From NCBI GenBank assembly GCA_021018815.1, contig JAITYX010000007.1:496001-560000 (forward strand): 64,000 nt of DNA, written 5' to 3'. This stretch comes from Talinum fruticosum (lineage: Eukaryota; Streptophyta; Magnoliopsida; Caryophyllales; Talinaceae). Below are positions 32,767-44,838 of this stretch, piece after piece. Positions within the stretch are counted from its first letter, which is position 1, and each line of letters begins with the position of its first letter. The position numbers were made by a program, and so were the translations under genes. The notes beneath the pieces are model-generated. The model was given only the letters and a program-made list of their open reading frames with translations. It was not told where the DNA came from and did no database searches.

Positions 32767-34296
32767 TGAAGACTCGGACTTTACATATACATCATTCTAA
32801 GTTCCATTAAGGAATCGGGTATAAGACTTCATCTCTTATAAGGTTTTGATTACAAGTCATTCTAAGTGTCTTAGAGACTTTTCTGAGTGATATAGAATCT
32901 TTTCTAAGTGTTACGTAAACTATTGCATATGTTCTCATTTGATTCCGACTGACTCGAAAGCATACTCTGTTCACACACGCTTCCGAGTCACTCGGACAAC
33001 ACTCGAATATATTGCATGTTCAAACATTCGCTCTAATGTGCATAAACTCGGTCCGACTTCATCTTCTAAGTTAAATTGAATTAGTGTGTTAATTCATCTT
33101 TCTAAGTCAAGCATGCTTGGTTTGAACATTAGTAGTCTAGATCAAGTCTCTCTACTCGATGTTCTTTATCCGACTTGCTTTACTTCTAGATCGACTCAGA
33201 TGGAATTTGAGTATAATGGATATTAAACTCAGAAAATTCCATTCTTTTAGGACTCGGATAATTACGCACTTAATTATCTTAATTAAATTATTATCTCGTG
33301 TCTAATCTTGGACCAAAGTATTTTATACTTTGAGAACCAAATTGATTTACTTTTGTAGGTTATTCAAACGAGGTTATCCTATTTTTGAAATACAAAAGTA
33401 ACCTGGCTTCAAGATGTTAAATCACCAGCAGACAAGGCTTTTTTCCTACCTCGACCTAGGCCTAGACAATGTGTCGTGGTTGTCTGCTTCCAAAATTGGA
33501 AATCTGCAATGCTAAGCTCAACGGTGGTTTCCACCCTACTTTTCGGACACCACCAGTGGATTAGGACTTCCAATGGAGTCTAGAGCCATTGCCCAACAAT
33601 CACGCCTCAATGGATATTTTCCGGGTGACTCAAAAAGACCATCGCAATGGGCACAAAAGACTTTCAGTAAGAAGATAGTCACAACGGCTAGTCTGCTTGG
33701 TTATCTATAAATAGAAGCCAACTCTCAAGACTTGAAGATTTGCTCGAACCAACTGTCAACACACGTACTTAAGCAAAAGTCATTGTATTCATACTCAATC
33801 TTCTACTTACAACTCCAACTCTATACTTAATATCTTTCGAGGTGTAAGGTCTTGTAATCGGTTTACAAACACTCATTCTTACTTTCTGAGTAAGGTACCT
33901 TGACTGAGCTGTAAAGGTTAACTCAGCTCATTTGTCCCTAACTCGTAAAGGTTATCTAAGTTAGGAAGTACTAGATCGGATAAGGGAATTTCGAGTCTAG
34001 GAAAAATCTTGTAAGGAATTGTCTAAGGGAGCAATTCTGGTTGAGCCTTTCTACTGTATTTTGTGGATTTAAAATAGTGGATTTGACTTGGTGCTTGGAT
34101 TAACATTGACCGTGGTTTTCTGCCCCAAGAGGGTTTCCACATAACTTTCTGAGTTAGTACTTTTCTGAGTTCAATTTAAACTCGGACTCTCCTCGAAGTC
34201 TTGTCTAGTTTTATTATTCCATTACTTGTTTAAATTTCCCCATCACCCTATTCACCCCCTCTAGGGTGACTTAGTCTCTCCAAGAGCAAACCTTCA
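32767..34296 (+). repeat. S1 5' LTR (1530 bp)
   Basis: It starts TGAAGACTCGGAC and ends GAGCAAACCTTCA. The TATA box TATAAATA is at 33706-33713, followed by the ACTTGAAGATTTG leader. It is rich in the word ACTCGGA. CG-to-TA or CG-to-TG changes relative to the S1 right LTR (TCCGAG to TCTGAG or TCTAAG) suggest decay of methylated CpG. Confidence 0.95.
33706..33713 (+). promoter_or_regulatory. TATA box, S1 5' LTR
   Basis: TATAAATA in ATCTATAAATAGAAGCC, conserved in all Sirevirus LTRs of the window. It would drive the genomic RNA. Confidence 0.8.
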
Positions 34297-34297
34297 A

Positions 34298-34315
34298 TTG
34301 GTATCGAGCCTAGCC
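34298..34315 (+). promoter_or_regulatory. S1 primer binding site (initiator tRNA-Met)
   Basis: TTGGTATCGAGCCTAGCC begins one base after the LTR. It matches the plant initiator-Met primer sequence TGGTATCAGAGC except for a missing base. Confidence 0.8.
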
Positions 34316-34355
34316 TTTCAGAAAGGATCTAACCATCCAAAGGTTTAAAGATCAA

Positions 34356-35790
34356 ATGGCTCAGAATAATGGAGAGTTCGATGAGGGAAGATCTTCCAGC
34401 AGACCACCGAAGTTCAAAGGATCTAATTTCGTGCACTCTGGAAGAAGCTCATGGAATGTTTCCTGCTGGATCATGATGAAGATGTCTAGAACATCATATA
34501 AGTAGGCAACTACATTCCCATGAAGACAGAAGAAACAAGACTCGTGCCTAAGATAAAGGCTGAGTTCACTATCGAGGAAGCAGAGAAGTTCGGAAAGAAC
34601 TTCAAGGCGATGAACATTCCGATGTGCGCCATCAGCTCGGAAGAATACAATCGAGTGTCAGCCTATGACACAGCCAAAGAAGTGTGGGACACACTGGTCA
34701 ACACTTATGAAGGCACCAGCCAAGTCGGCAAGCGAAGATAAGCTAATATCTTCACAAGTACGAGTTGTTCAAGATGGAGCCGAAGAGAACATTACTCAAA
34801 TGTTCATCCGCTTTACTCGAGATTACCAATAATCTCAAATCTTTGGGTAGAAAGATTTCCCATGAGGAAATGTGCAGAAAGATACTCAAAAGTCTACCCA
34901 AGAGAAGATAGGGTCCCAAGGGAACAACCATCGAAGAGGCTCGGAACTTGTCCCAACTCAAGCCGGTTGAACTCATTGGAAAGCTACTCACCCATGAGAT
35001 CCATCTCGGAAGAAGAGGACGCAGAGGTCAGCACTAAAAAGAACATTGCGCTAAAAGCTCGAAGCAAATCTGAGTTCATCGGACTTAGAAGAGGATCCCA
35101 TGGCACTCATTGCTAGAGGCTTCAAAAGAATGATGAAGCACAAAAGATGGGATAAGAAGCCAAAAGAAGAGTTCTATAAGAAAGACAAGAAGGACAGAAA
35201 AGGTAAACATTCTTTCCCTTCAAAGTTATCTTTAACTAAGAACTCCGGTTGTTTTGAATATGGCAGCAAGGAACACATAGTCAGAGATTGTCCTAGAAGG
35301 AAGAGAGACAGAAAGAAGAAAAAGGCTATGATGGCCACTTGGAGTGATGAAGACTCATCGGAAGACGATGAAGACTCGGATGATGCAAAATGTCCGATGG
35401 CACTCTCCGACTCGGAAGCTGAAACAGAGTCGGACTCGGATCACTTAGACAGTGAGGAAACAAACCCTCAGGAGGTAATTGAATACTTCCTCAAATTCTC
35501 CAAAGTTGATTTAGCTAAATATATTTTTACTTTGGAAGAAAAGTCCAATTCGATTCTTCTCGGTTTAAAGAACAACTTGAGTCCGTTACTTCGAGAGCAT
35601 CTCTTTGAAAAATGAATTGGAAAAACCGAGACTTACTATAAGAGAACTCAAGACTAGTGCTCAATCTAATGAGATTGGGTCCGAGTCACTCGGAAGAGAA
35701 AATGAGCAATCGAAGCAAAAGCTCGACGAGTCTCAAGAGCTTGTTTTAAAATTTACTCAAGGTCGAAAAACCTTGATATGCTCTTAGGAT
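34356..35790 (+). pseudogene. S1 gag (nucleocapsid) remnant
   Basis: It starts at ATG 34356 with MAQNNGEFDEGRSS and RPPKFKG, the usual Sirevirus gag opening. A frameshift follows, and TGG-to-TAG and TAA stops occur by 34500. The zinc knuckle at 35250-35291 reads CFEYGSKEHIVRDC: the second ligand Cys of CX2CX4HX4C is Tyr, so metal binding should fail. A Lys/Arg tail and acidic Ser-Asp repeats (35340-35460) follow, then NPQEVIEYFLKFSKVDLAKY. Gag would package the RNA in particles; this copy cannot. Confidence 0.85.
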
Positions 35791-36099
35791 CTCAATGTGT
35801 CTCCTTCGAAAAGAAGGTCTTGGTTTTAACAAAGAGGAGGAATCTAATTCCTACTTAGATCTTTTCAAAAAGGATTCCGAATTGTGAAGTTCGGGAAGGC
35901 AGAGCACGGTCCCATTCATAAGAATGAAAGGAGGACTGAGCCTGAACCATTTACAGGAGAAAACCTTTTCCACCGTTTATAAAAGAAAAGCTTTTCAAAA
36001 GAAAGAGACGCGGACTTAGTTCTCTAAAAGAAAGACTCAGAATCGGACCAAACCCAAAGTTATTCAAATCTGGGTACCCAAGAGTCTACTTCCTCGAAA

Positions 36100-36440
36100 A
36101 GGACCACGATAAAGGGCGTTATCGGGTTCGTTAGAGGAAGTGAGAAAGGTTAGTTTCTTTCGACTTGCAGGTGGCTCGTAAAAGAACGAAAGGGTAGTGG
36201 TACCTGGAAAGTGGATGCTCACGCCACATGTCAGGAGATTCAAGACTATTTTCCGAGTTAGAAGATTACAAGGGAGGAAAAGTCACGTTTGGAGATGACA
36301 AGCATGGGCAAGATAATTGGGATAGGCAAGATTGGAAAAGGAAGCAATCTGGTCAGCCCAAGTATACCTTGTCAAAGGGTTAAAGTACAATCCGCTCAAG
36401 CATCTCTCAACTGTGTGACAAAGGTCAAGAGGAAAAACTA
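36100..36440 (+). pseudogene. S1 aspartic protease remnant
   Basis: At 36197 the frame gives WYLESGCSRHMSGDS, the copia protease active-site block, with Glu in place of the catalytic Asp of DSG. GKIIGIGKIGKGSNLV follows. Frame shifts lie on both sides. Just past the protease, near 36440-36470, the sequence jumps to a region that in S2 follows integrase. Confidence 0.8.
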
Positions 36441-36469
36441 AGTGAGTCAACATTCTCGGACACTGAAGC

Positions 36470-37625
36470 TTAGCAGAGATGATGATCTTAATGAAAATGA
36501 GCTCATCAATAATCAAATCAACGTCACTCGGAACGAAGTGACTCGGAACAACATGACTCGGAATGAGACAACTCAAGAGCCAGACTTAGAATGTTGAAGG
36601 TCAATCGGATGAACAAGCTCACTCGGAACGGACTCATCGAAGATCAACCAATTCAACCTACAAATCTGGTAAACCAAAGAACAGGTAGAGCATTCAAGTA
36701 TGCTTCTAGTCACCCACTAGAAAACATCTTATCCGATATCAACAAGTGGGGTAAGAACTCATTCCTCTCTTCAAAATCTATGTGCATTCACTGCATTGAT
36801 ATCATTAACCGAACCCGTAAATGCACTAGAGGCCCTTAATGAACCTGAATGGGTAGAGGCCATGTAAGAGGAACTCAATCAATTTGAAAGAAACCAAGTC
36901 CGGACTCTGAACAAACGACCTTCCGACCACCCAGTCATAGGAACCAAATGGGTTTTCAAGAACAAACTGGAGTTGATAGTCGAAATAAGGCTAGACTTGT
37001 GGCTCAAGGTTACAATCAAGAAGAAAGGATTGATTGTGGGGAAACCTTTGCACCTGGTGCCGAATTGAAGCTATTAGAACCTTATTGGCATTTGCATCTA
37101 GCATGAATATCAAATTGTATCAAATGGATGTTAAATGTGCTTTTCTCAATGGTTTCATTGAAGAGGAAGTCTATGTTGAGCAGCCCCTAAATTTGAAAAC
37201 TCGGAATTTCTAAACCATGTTTTCAAATTGCAAAAATAAACAAGCTCCCAAAGCTTGGTATGAAAGACCGAGCAATTTCTTGGTTGAAAATGATTTTAGA
37301 AGAGATCAGATTGACAAAACTCTTTTTATAAAAACCAAGGGGAAAGACTTTCTTATCGCTCGGAGCTATGTTGATGACATAATATTTGGAGCTACTAATG
37401 AAATTCACGTGTCGAGATTTTTCCGAGTTAATAAGACAGGAATTTCAAATGAGCATAATGGGAGAACTCAATTTCTTCCTTGGTTTACAAATCAAGCAAG
37501 ACAAAGATGAAATCTATGTCCATCAATTAAAGTATACCAAGGAGCTGCTGAAGAAGTACAAACTTCAAGATGCAAAACATACAAGCAACACCTATGAGCG
37601 AGTAGCATAAAACTGGACTCGGACG
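36470..37625 (+). pseudogene. S1 reverse transcriptase
   Basis: The segment has the connector before RT (SHPLENILSDINKWG, then NRTRKCTRGP), FKNKLEL, KLYQMDVKCAFLNGF and EEEVYVEQPL, then AWYERPSNFLVENDF. The catalytic box YVDDIIFGATNE follows, with YVDD at 37367-37378, then QEFQMSIMGELNFFLGLQIKQD. This copy keeps the RT N-terminal palm sequence that S2 lacks, but has a 16-bp loss before KQAPKAWYE and several frameshifts. It would make cDNA in particles. Confidence 0.85.
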
Positions 37626-37699
37626 AGAAAGGTAAAATAGTATATTAGAAACTTTACCGAGGTATGATTGGATCTTTGCTATATCTTACTTCCAGTAGA

Positions 37700-38312
37700 C
37701 TAGACATAATGTTTAGTGTCCGTCCGTGTGCAAGATTTCAAGCTAATCCAAAAGAATCACATCTCACTGCGGTGAAGAGAATATTCGAGATATGTTGTAG
37801 GGACTCGGAATTTAGGTCTATGGTACTCTAGAGACTCGGAACCGACTCTCACTAGATACTCGGACGCTGACTATGATGGATATAAAGTTGACAGAAAGAG
37901 CACCTCGAGAGCCCGCCGGTTTCGGGTCAATCCACGATATCTTGGGACTCAAATAAGCAAAACTCAGTAGCTATATCAACTGTTGAAGCTGAGTATATTG
38001 CAGCTGGAGCATGCTCTGTGCTCAGATTTTATGGGTAAAGCAACACTTGAGAGATCTTAGACTTTCATTCAAATCAATTCCAATCAAGTGTGATAATCAA
38101 AGTGCAATCAGCACCACCAAGAATCCAATTCAACACTCAAAGACTAAACATATTGAGGTCGGTATAACTTTTTGAGAGATCATTCTGAAAAAGGTGATAT
38201 TGAACTTGAATTCATTCCTGCCAATCTTCAATTAGCTGGTATCTTTACTAAGCCACTTAGTGAGGATCGGTTTTGTTTTATTAGGAATGAGCTTGACATG
38301 ATTAATGTATAA
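37700..38312 (+). pseudogene. S1 RNase H
   Basis: Copia RNase H blocks appear in shifted frames: SVEAEYIAAGA-like at 37980, ILWVKQHLRDL, IKCDNQSAISTTKNPIQHSKTKHIEV and LEFIPANLQLAGIFTKPLSED. The frame ends at TAA 38310-38312. It would degrade the RNA strand during reverse transcription. Several single-base shifts break it. Confidence 0.85.
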
Positions 38313-38708
38313 TTATGTGCTTTTCCGAGTAAAATTACTTTGCATGATTATGTGTTGTGTGCTTACTTTCTTTAATAGTCATTAGTTCAGTTGAACCAGT
38401 GATATTGAGCTGATAGTTATTAGTTGTTTGCGGTTTCGAGTCACTCGAAACTTAACCGAGACAGAACTCGATTTTGAGAAAAATGGACATCAATCTTCCG
38501 AAATCATCTCTAGATCAGTGGAGAATTTCGAAATTTCTTTTAAAATCTTTCTTTTTCTTTCTCTCTCTCGCGCGCATCGATTAAACAACTAGCCGTTGAG
38601 AGACAATCGCTGGAATTCTAACCGTTGGAGAGCAGTAACAGTCACACCGGTCCGAGGTGATCGTTGAAGAGCCGAGTCATAACGAATTCCGAAGGACGAT
38701 TATTTCTC

Positions 38709-38716
38709 TATAAATA
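38709..38716 (+). promoter_or_regulatory. Candidate internal promoter of the S1 env-like gene
   Basis: TATAAATA in CTCTATAAATAGCGTC lies 267 nt before the env-like ATG (38983) and about 400 nt after the pol stop. It is followed by a CT-rich leader like that of the LTR. S2 has the same block at 52160-52167, mutated to TATGAATA. Conserved position in two copies suggests a subgenomic promoter; function is inferred. Confidence 0.45.
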
Positions 38717-38982
38717 GCGTCTATTTTCCTTCATTTCGTTACTTTACTCTCTACTTACTTTCATTCTCTCAATTACTTCAACTCGAGCAAGCTCTCTGCT
38801 ATCAAAGAAACTCTCGTCGCTCTCAAGCTTAGTAAAGGTCATCTCAAGTAAGCTCTGTCACTCTCGACTCTTTCCTTCTACTCTTTCATTTTTTTCTTTC
38901 TCCGCTCACTTTCGTAGAGCTATTTCTTTCTCTCTTCTTTTCTTTCACAAAAGCCCATCTCTCTCTCTCTTTCACGTCAAAC

Positions 38983-40560
38983 ATGTTGAAAAGAGGTTCC
39001 CACCCCGATTTTCTTGGTTCCGCTACCAAGAAACCCCATACCAAAAGCCAAGAAGGCCCCTCTAATCCTTCAAAACCTCTTGTCACCCAACACCTTACGT
39101 TGGATGACAAATTCTTCCCAACCACAAAGTTTTCATGGTTGGCTCACATCAAATCAATAGGGGTTTACAATTTCCTTTGTTTCGGTGATTTCATTTACCT
39201 AGAACTCGTTTCGAGTTCTATTCCAATCTTTCTAGCTCTAAGGGTATCCTCACCTCAAGAGTTCAAAACATAACCGTTCGCATCAACACCTTTCTTCTCC
39301 ACCGCCTTTTTAAAGTATCTTCTATGTTCTTGAACAACAACCCCATACCTTTCAACGAGGTTGTTGATAACTTCTTTGAGAAGTACGCTAAAGAATTCCT
39401 TGGGTCACGCTTTCTCGTGACCCAACTCAAATCGAAGCTTGCCTTCTTTATTTCCTACCGATGAGAACTTTCTTCTCACAAGCATTCTAGCAAGGAGAAC
39501 CCCAACTCCAAGCATCTAAAAGCTTTGTACGACATCCTCGAGGGCTACGAAGTTGACCTCTTTCCCGCCATAGTCAAGCAAATGGCAGCTGTGCTCGCTG
39601 AGACTCGGACTAAGAAGAACACCCCACTTCCTTTCGGAGCTCTTATCACCCTCATCTTCAAACAATTCAAAGTTCTTCTTCCCTCATATCCTAACACGGT
39701 TTCGAGGCCGCCATTGTCGTTGGCAAAAAGGCACTCCTTGGGTATGGATACCGAGACACCCAACCGGGTGTCCGGGTTCATAGCTCAAACCGAGGCCCCT
39801 TCTCCACCTCGGACTCGGACCCAATCACCTCTCTCTTTACCTCCTCCACCTGGTAGTGCCTCCACCTCGGGTGTTTCTCAAATTCTTTCTTCCGCCTTGT
39901 CCTCTCGCTATCATGGACAAGCTTTCCTTGGTGTCCACCGAATTCAAGGACACCCTCCGGTCATTCAAGACTCGTCCTACAGTCTATGACCATTAACCAA
40001 AAACAGCCCAATCCCAAATCCGAGAGCAGCAAGATGTGCTTCTCGAGATGAAGGCACTGGTTAAGGAGCAGAGGGAGCTGATTGAGCTCCTTCGAGAATG
40101 GCGCTCCAAGGCGGCTCAGGATCTGGTGGACTCATATACATCTGAAGAATCCTCAAGCCCAGCCAAATCCTCCTCTCGAAGGGGGAAAAGAAGGAGAAGA
40201 AGAAGAGGAGGAGGAGCTCGCGGCCGAGGCAGCTCCATCCGAGGAAGGGGAGAAGGAAGCGGAACAAGCAAGCAGCAACAGCAATAGAGGGCCAAGGTGC
40301 TCTAGAACTTCAACCGGAAATGATCAACTCGGATAGTAGTCTAAGTGGGTCGGAAGACCCTACCGACCATGGTTAGTCGGCAGCTGGCCAGCCTGAGCGC
40401 ACCCCTCCATCAATCGAGTTCCCGGAGGATGAGCCTCCGGACGACCTAGTTTTGGGTCGGCCACTCGGAGTTGAGCCCATTCCAGAGATCCCGATGCTGC
40501 CCCCGCCTCGTTCGTCAACATCTTCCGGATCATATTAACGAAGGCGCACCGCTTGTCCAC
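38983..40560 (+). pseudogene. S1 env-like gene (coiled-coil protein)
   Basis: It opens MLKRGSHPDFLG with FFPTTKFSWLAHIKSIGVYNF. After shifts it continues with GYEVDLFPAIVKQMAAV and LPFGALITLIFKQFKV. It then has a heptad segment LLEMKALVKEQRELIELLREW (about 40037-40105), consistent with a coiled coil, and an Arg/Gly/Ser-rich basic tail. No signal peptide or transmembrane segment is evident in these fragments. Sireviruses are named for carrying such a third gene; its role is unknown. Confidence 0.75.
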
Positions 40561-41126
40561 CATCCTCTACTCGATCTGCTCCATCTCCTCCATCTTAATT
40601 TTTTTCTGTTTTAATTTTTTTTGTCCGGACATCAAATTTGTATCTACTTGATACATTCTTCCTCTTTTTGGTTTCTCTGAAAGGCAAGAGGGAGAATAGT
40701 TAGAAAAATTTGTTGTCTTGTTTAGGGGAGTTTCTCTCACCCTCTTTTGTGTAACTTTTTAGTTTAAATTATAATGAAATTTCATTAATAATCCTATTTA
40801 ATACCTTCCGAGTTGCAAATAGTTTAGAGTTCCATTTATTTCGAGTTTATTACTCTTGAGTTTCAATTTCTTGCTCAGTAATTTTCTATTTGCTCGACTC
40901 AATAATTCAGTCTATCATTGCTCCGATCCTCAGTAATTATTTTTTGCTCCGATATTCTTCCCGCAACCCAAGCTTTATTTGCTCCGATAGAATATAAGCT
41001 TCATTCTGTAGCTCGATACTCTATACAATTCTATCATGTTTTTCCGACTTATCCTTTGAGAAAGGATGAAAAACCATATCTATATCACTAACAAAGTTTC
41101 TATCTAAGTATGGAATGCCTTTCATC

Positions 41127-41139
41127 AAAAAGGGGAGAT
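41127..41139 (+). promoter_or_regulatory. S1 polypurine tract
   Basis: AAAAAGGGGAGAT directly abuts the 3' LTR. It primes plus-strand DNA synthesis and is identical in S1, S2, S3 and S4. Confidence 0.9.
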
Positions 41140-41900
41140 TGAAGACTCAAACTTTACATATACATCATTCTGAGTGCCATCAAGGAATCAGGTATAAGAC
41201 TTCATTTCTTATAAGGTTTTGATTACAAATCATTCTAAGTGTCTTAGAGACTTTTCCGAGTGATATAGAATTTTTCCGAGTGTTACGAAAACCATTGCAT
41301 ATGTTCTCACTTGATTCCGACCGACTCGGAAAACATACTCTGGTCACACACAGTTCTTAGTCACTCGGACAACACTCGGATATATTGCATGTTCAAACAT
41401 TCACTCTAATGTGCATAAACTCGCTTCGACTTCATGTTCTAAGTTAAATTGAATTATTGTACTAATTCATCTTTCTAAGTCGAGCATGCTTGGTGTGAAC
41501 ATTAGTAGTCTAGATCAAGTCTCTCTACTTTGATGTTCTTTATCCGACTTGCTTTGCTTCTACATCGACTCGGATGGAATTTGAGTATAATGGATATTAG
41601 ACTCGGAAAATTCCATTCTTTTAGGACTCGGATAATTACGCACTTAATTATCTTAATTAAATTATTATTTGTGTCTAATCTTGGACAAAAGTATTTTATA
41701 CTTTGAGAACCAAATTGATTTACTTTTGTAGGTTATTCAAACGAGGTTATCCTATTTTTTGAAATACAAAAGTAACTAACTTCAAGATGTCAAATCACCA
41801 GCGAGATAAGGCTATTTTCCTACCTCGACCTAGGCCCGGACATTGTGTCGGGGTTATCCGTTTCCAAAACTGGAAATCTGGAACGCTAAGCTCAACGATT
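41140..41900 (+). repeat. S1 3' LTR, left part
   Basis: It starts TGAAGACTCAAAC and runs to GCTAAGCTCAACG, collinear with 32767-33535 of the 5' LTR. It is then interrupted by a reverse solo LTR. Confidence 0.9.
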
Positions 41901-43511
41901 AAAGATTCGCTCGGGGAGAGGCTAAGTCACCCTAGAGGGGGTGAATAGGGTGATGATGAAATTTGCTTGAATTTTAAAATAGATATGAATCGAGGTGAGC
42001 GAGAGTCAAGGATGAGCTCGGAAAAGTACTAACTCGGAATTCAGTGAAGAGTGAAAAAACAGATTAAACGGAACTTTAAAACTGTCCGAGTCTAGAATGC
42101 ACTCGGAAAAGTAATAACTCGAAAGTACGTGGAAACCCTCCTAGGGCAGAAAACCACGGACCGTGCTAATCCAAGCACGAAGTCAAATCCACTATTTTGA
42201 GTCCACAAAATACGAGTAGACTGACTTAACCCAAGTTGCTCCCTTAAACAACTCCTTACAAGTTTTTCCTAGACTTAGAAATTCCCTTATCCGATCTAGT
42301 ACTTCCTAACCGAGATAACCCTTACAGTTAGGGACAACCGAGTTGAGTTAACCCTTATAGCTCAGTCAATGGACCTTACTTAGAGAGTAAGAAAGAGAGT
42401 GTTTGCAATCGAGTACAAGACCTTACAACTCGAAAGTTATTAAATATAGACTTGGAGTTGTAAGTAGAAGATTGAGAATGAATACAATGACTTTTGCTCA
42501 AGTATGTGTATTAACAATAGATTCGACAATCTTCAAGTCTTGAAAGTTGGCTTCTATTTATAAGTGACCAAGCAGCTTAGCCGTTATGTCCATCTTCTGA
42601 CTGGAAGTCCTTTGTGACCGTTGTAAAGGATTTTCCGAGTCACTCGGAAAATATCCGTTGAGATATGAACGTTGAGCAACGGTTCTTGACTCATTTGGAA
42701 GTCCCAAAACCACTCGGTAGTGACTTTAAAAATAAGGTGGAAACCACCGTTGAGCTTGGTGTTGCAGATTTCCAATTTTGGAAACAGCACAATCCCGACA
42801 CGATTGTGCTGGGGCTAGGTCGGAGGTGGAAAAAGCCTTGTCTGCTGGTGATTTGACGTTTTGAAGCTAGGTTACTTTTGTAGTTCAAAATTAGGATAGC
42901 CTCATTTGAATAACCTGCAAAAGTAAATCAATTTGGTTCTCAAAGTATAAAATATTTTGGTCCAAGATTAGACATAGATAATAACTTAATTAAGATAATT
43001 AAATGACTAATTATCGGAGTCGGAAAAGGAATGGAAAATTCTGAGTCTAATATCCATGATACTCAAAATTCCATCCGAGTCGAGCCTAGAAGGTAATCAA
43101 GTCGAGTAGAAGATCGGAGTAAACAAACTTGATCTAGACTAAAAAGGTTCAAACTAAATAAGCCGACTTGGAATAGAGAATTAACAATGTCATTCCTGTA
43201 ACATGAAGTCGGACTTGAGTTTATGTTCGTGAACAAAAGTGTTTGAACATGCGATATACCCGAGTGTTGAGTGACTCGAACCGAGTGTGGAGAGGCATGT
43301 AGACGTAAGCTTTCCGAGTCGATCGATCGATCGAAACAATCGGAAACATACATAGTAGATTCTATAACACTCGGAGAAAATGCTATGTCACTCGGAAAAG
43401 TTTCTAAGTCACATGGAATGACTTGGAATCAAAAGTCTATAGGAGAAGAAGTCTTATACCCGATTCCTCGATGGAACTCGGAAAAGTGTAAGTATAAAGT
43501 CCGAGTCTTCA
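41901..43511 (-). mobile_element. Reverse solo Sirevirus LTR inside the S1 3' LTR
   Basis: The plus strand reads the LTR backwards. Near 41905 it shows the complement of the GAGCAAACC end, then GCTAAGTCACCCTAGAGGGG, and at 43499-43511 GTCCGAGTCTTCA, the complement of the LTR start. The host LTR resumes at once with CGGTGGTTTCC. The flanks CGATT (41896-41900) and CGGTG (43512-43516) look like a decayed 5-bp duplication of CGGTG. A reverse TATA box lies at 42555-42562. Confidence 0.9.
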
Positions 43512-44286
43512 CGGTGGTTTCCACCCTACTTTTCGGACACCACCAGTGGATTGGGACTTCCAAAGGAGTCAAGAGCCATTGCCCAACAATCACACCTCAA
43601 CGGATATTTTCCGAGTGATTCGGAAAGACCATCGCAATGGTCACAAAGGACTTCCAATCGGAAGATAGTCACAACGGCTAGTCCGCTTAGTTATCTATAA
43701 ATAGAGGCCAACTCTCAAGACTTGAAGATTTGCTTAACCAACTATCAATACATGTACTTAAGAAAAAGTCATTGTATTCATACTCAATCTTTCTACATAC
43801 AACTCCAACTCTATACTTAATATCTTTCCGAGTTGTAAGGTCTTGTAATAAGTTTACAAACACTCATTCTTACTTTCTGAGTAAGGTCCCTTGACTGAGC
43901 TGTAAAGGTTGACTCAGCTCGGTTGTCCCTAACTCGCAAAGGTTATCTCGGTTAGGAAGTACTAGATCGGATAAGGGAATTTCGAGTCTAGGAAAAATCT
44001 TGTAAGGAATTGTCTAAGGGAGCAATTCTGGTTGAGTCTTTCTACTGTATTTTGTGGATTTAAAATAGTAGATTTGACTTGGTGCTTGGATTAGCACCGA
44101 TCGTGGTTTTCTGCCCCGGGAGGGTTTCCACGTAACTTTTTGAGTTAGTACTTTTCGAGTTCAATCTAAACTTTGACTCTCCTCAAAGTCTTGTCTAGTT
44201 TTATTTTTCCATTACTTGTTTAAATTTCTCCATCACCCTATTCACCCCCTCTAGGGTGACTTAGTCTCTCTAAGAGCAAACCTTCA
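43512..44286 (+). repeat. S1 3' LTR, right part
   Basis: It continues from GGTGGTTTCCACCC to the terminus GAGCAAACCTTCA at 44286, with TATAAATA at 43696-43703. Collinear with 33522-34296. Confidence 0.9.
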
Positions 44287-44838
44287 AACCGGACTATCCG
44301 ATCGGTCTAGGTGTATGCACATGCGTTTAGGGAAACCCGATGATCGTAAGGGATCCATTCAGATAATAAACGAGCTACTATTTTAAATTATGCTCTCCCC
44401 TCATTTACAAATGAATTGAAATGCCTACGCTCGACTCAACTATTTCTTAACCTCGTATTTTACAGCATGACAATAGACGTATTGAGCTTCGGCTCACATT
44501 TCAAAAATATTTTCTTATTTTGTTTTAGGTAAGGATGTTGAAGGTATAAAGCAAGAGAAAAGTTATGTTTGGGACTTAGAGGCTTGCAGTGGCAAGTTGG
44601 GGCATTAGTGGTCAAGTACCTTGATTCGTTTATCAAGTTTAACATATACTTTTCGCATAAGTTGTAGCTGCCTAGCAAGGTATAACCACGGGTAAAATGC
44701 ATGTAGATATATTTAGAGCCTTACCCTTTCCTCTAGTAAGGGCGGCGGTAATGTCCCCGACCTCCTTTCCGATGAGCTAATCATCGGCTAGTGGTTTGTT
44801 TAGACTAAAACCGGTGATTACGGGTTTGGGGCGTTACA
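44287..44838 (+). mobile_element. Ty3/gypsy LTR fragment, 3' end
   Basis: Ends GGTTTGGGGCGTTACA-like sequence at 44838, a chromovirus-type LTR terminus. A TATTTTACAGCATG block near 44455-44468 resembles the U5 side of such LTRs. The 5' part is missing at the S1 junction. On the right it abuts S3 env-like sequence, into which it appears to have inserted. Confidence 0.6.

Larger units (their letters stand above)
32767..44286 (+). mobile_element. Sirevirus S1 (Ty1/copia), full-length frame with internal decay
   Basis: LTRs at 32767-34296 and 41140-44286 (the latter split by a reverse solo LTR) enclose primer site, gag, protease, RT, RNase H, env-like gene and polypurine tract. This order, the initiator-Met primer site, the AAAAAGGGGAGAT tract and the extra env-like coiled-coil gene mark it as a Sirevirus. 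Integrase has been deleted. Flanks GTTTG (32762-32766) and AACCG (44287-44291) do not match, so the ends may come from recombination between copies. Confidence 0.9.

Noticed and set aside
44460..44702. Reverse 80-residue frame in the gypsy LTR fragment
   Set aside because: No similarity and located inside LTR sequence.
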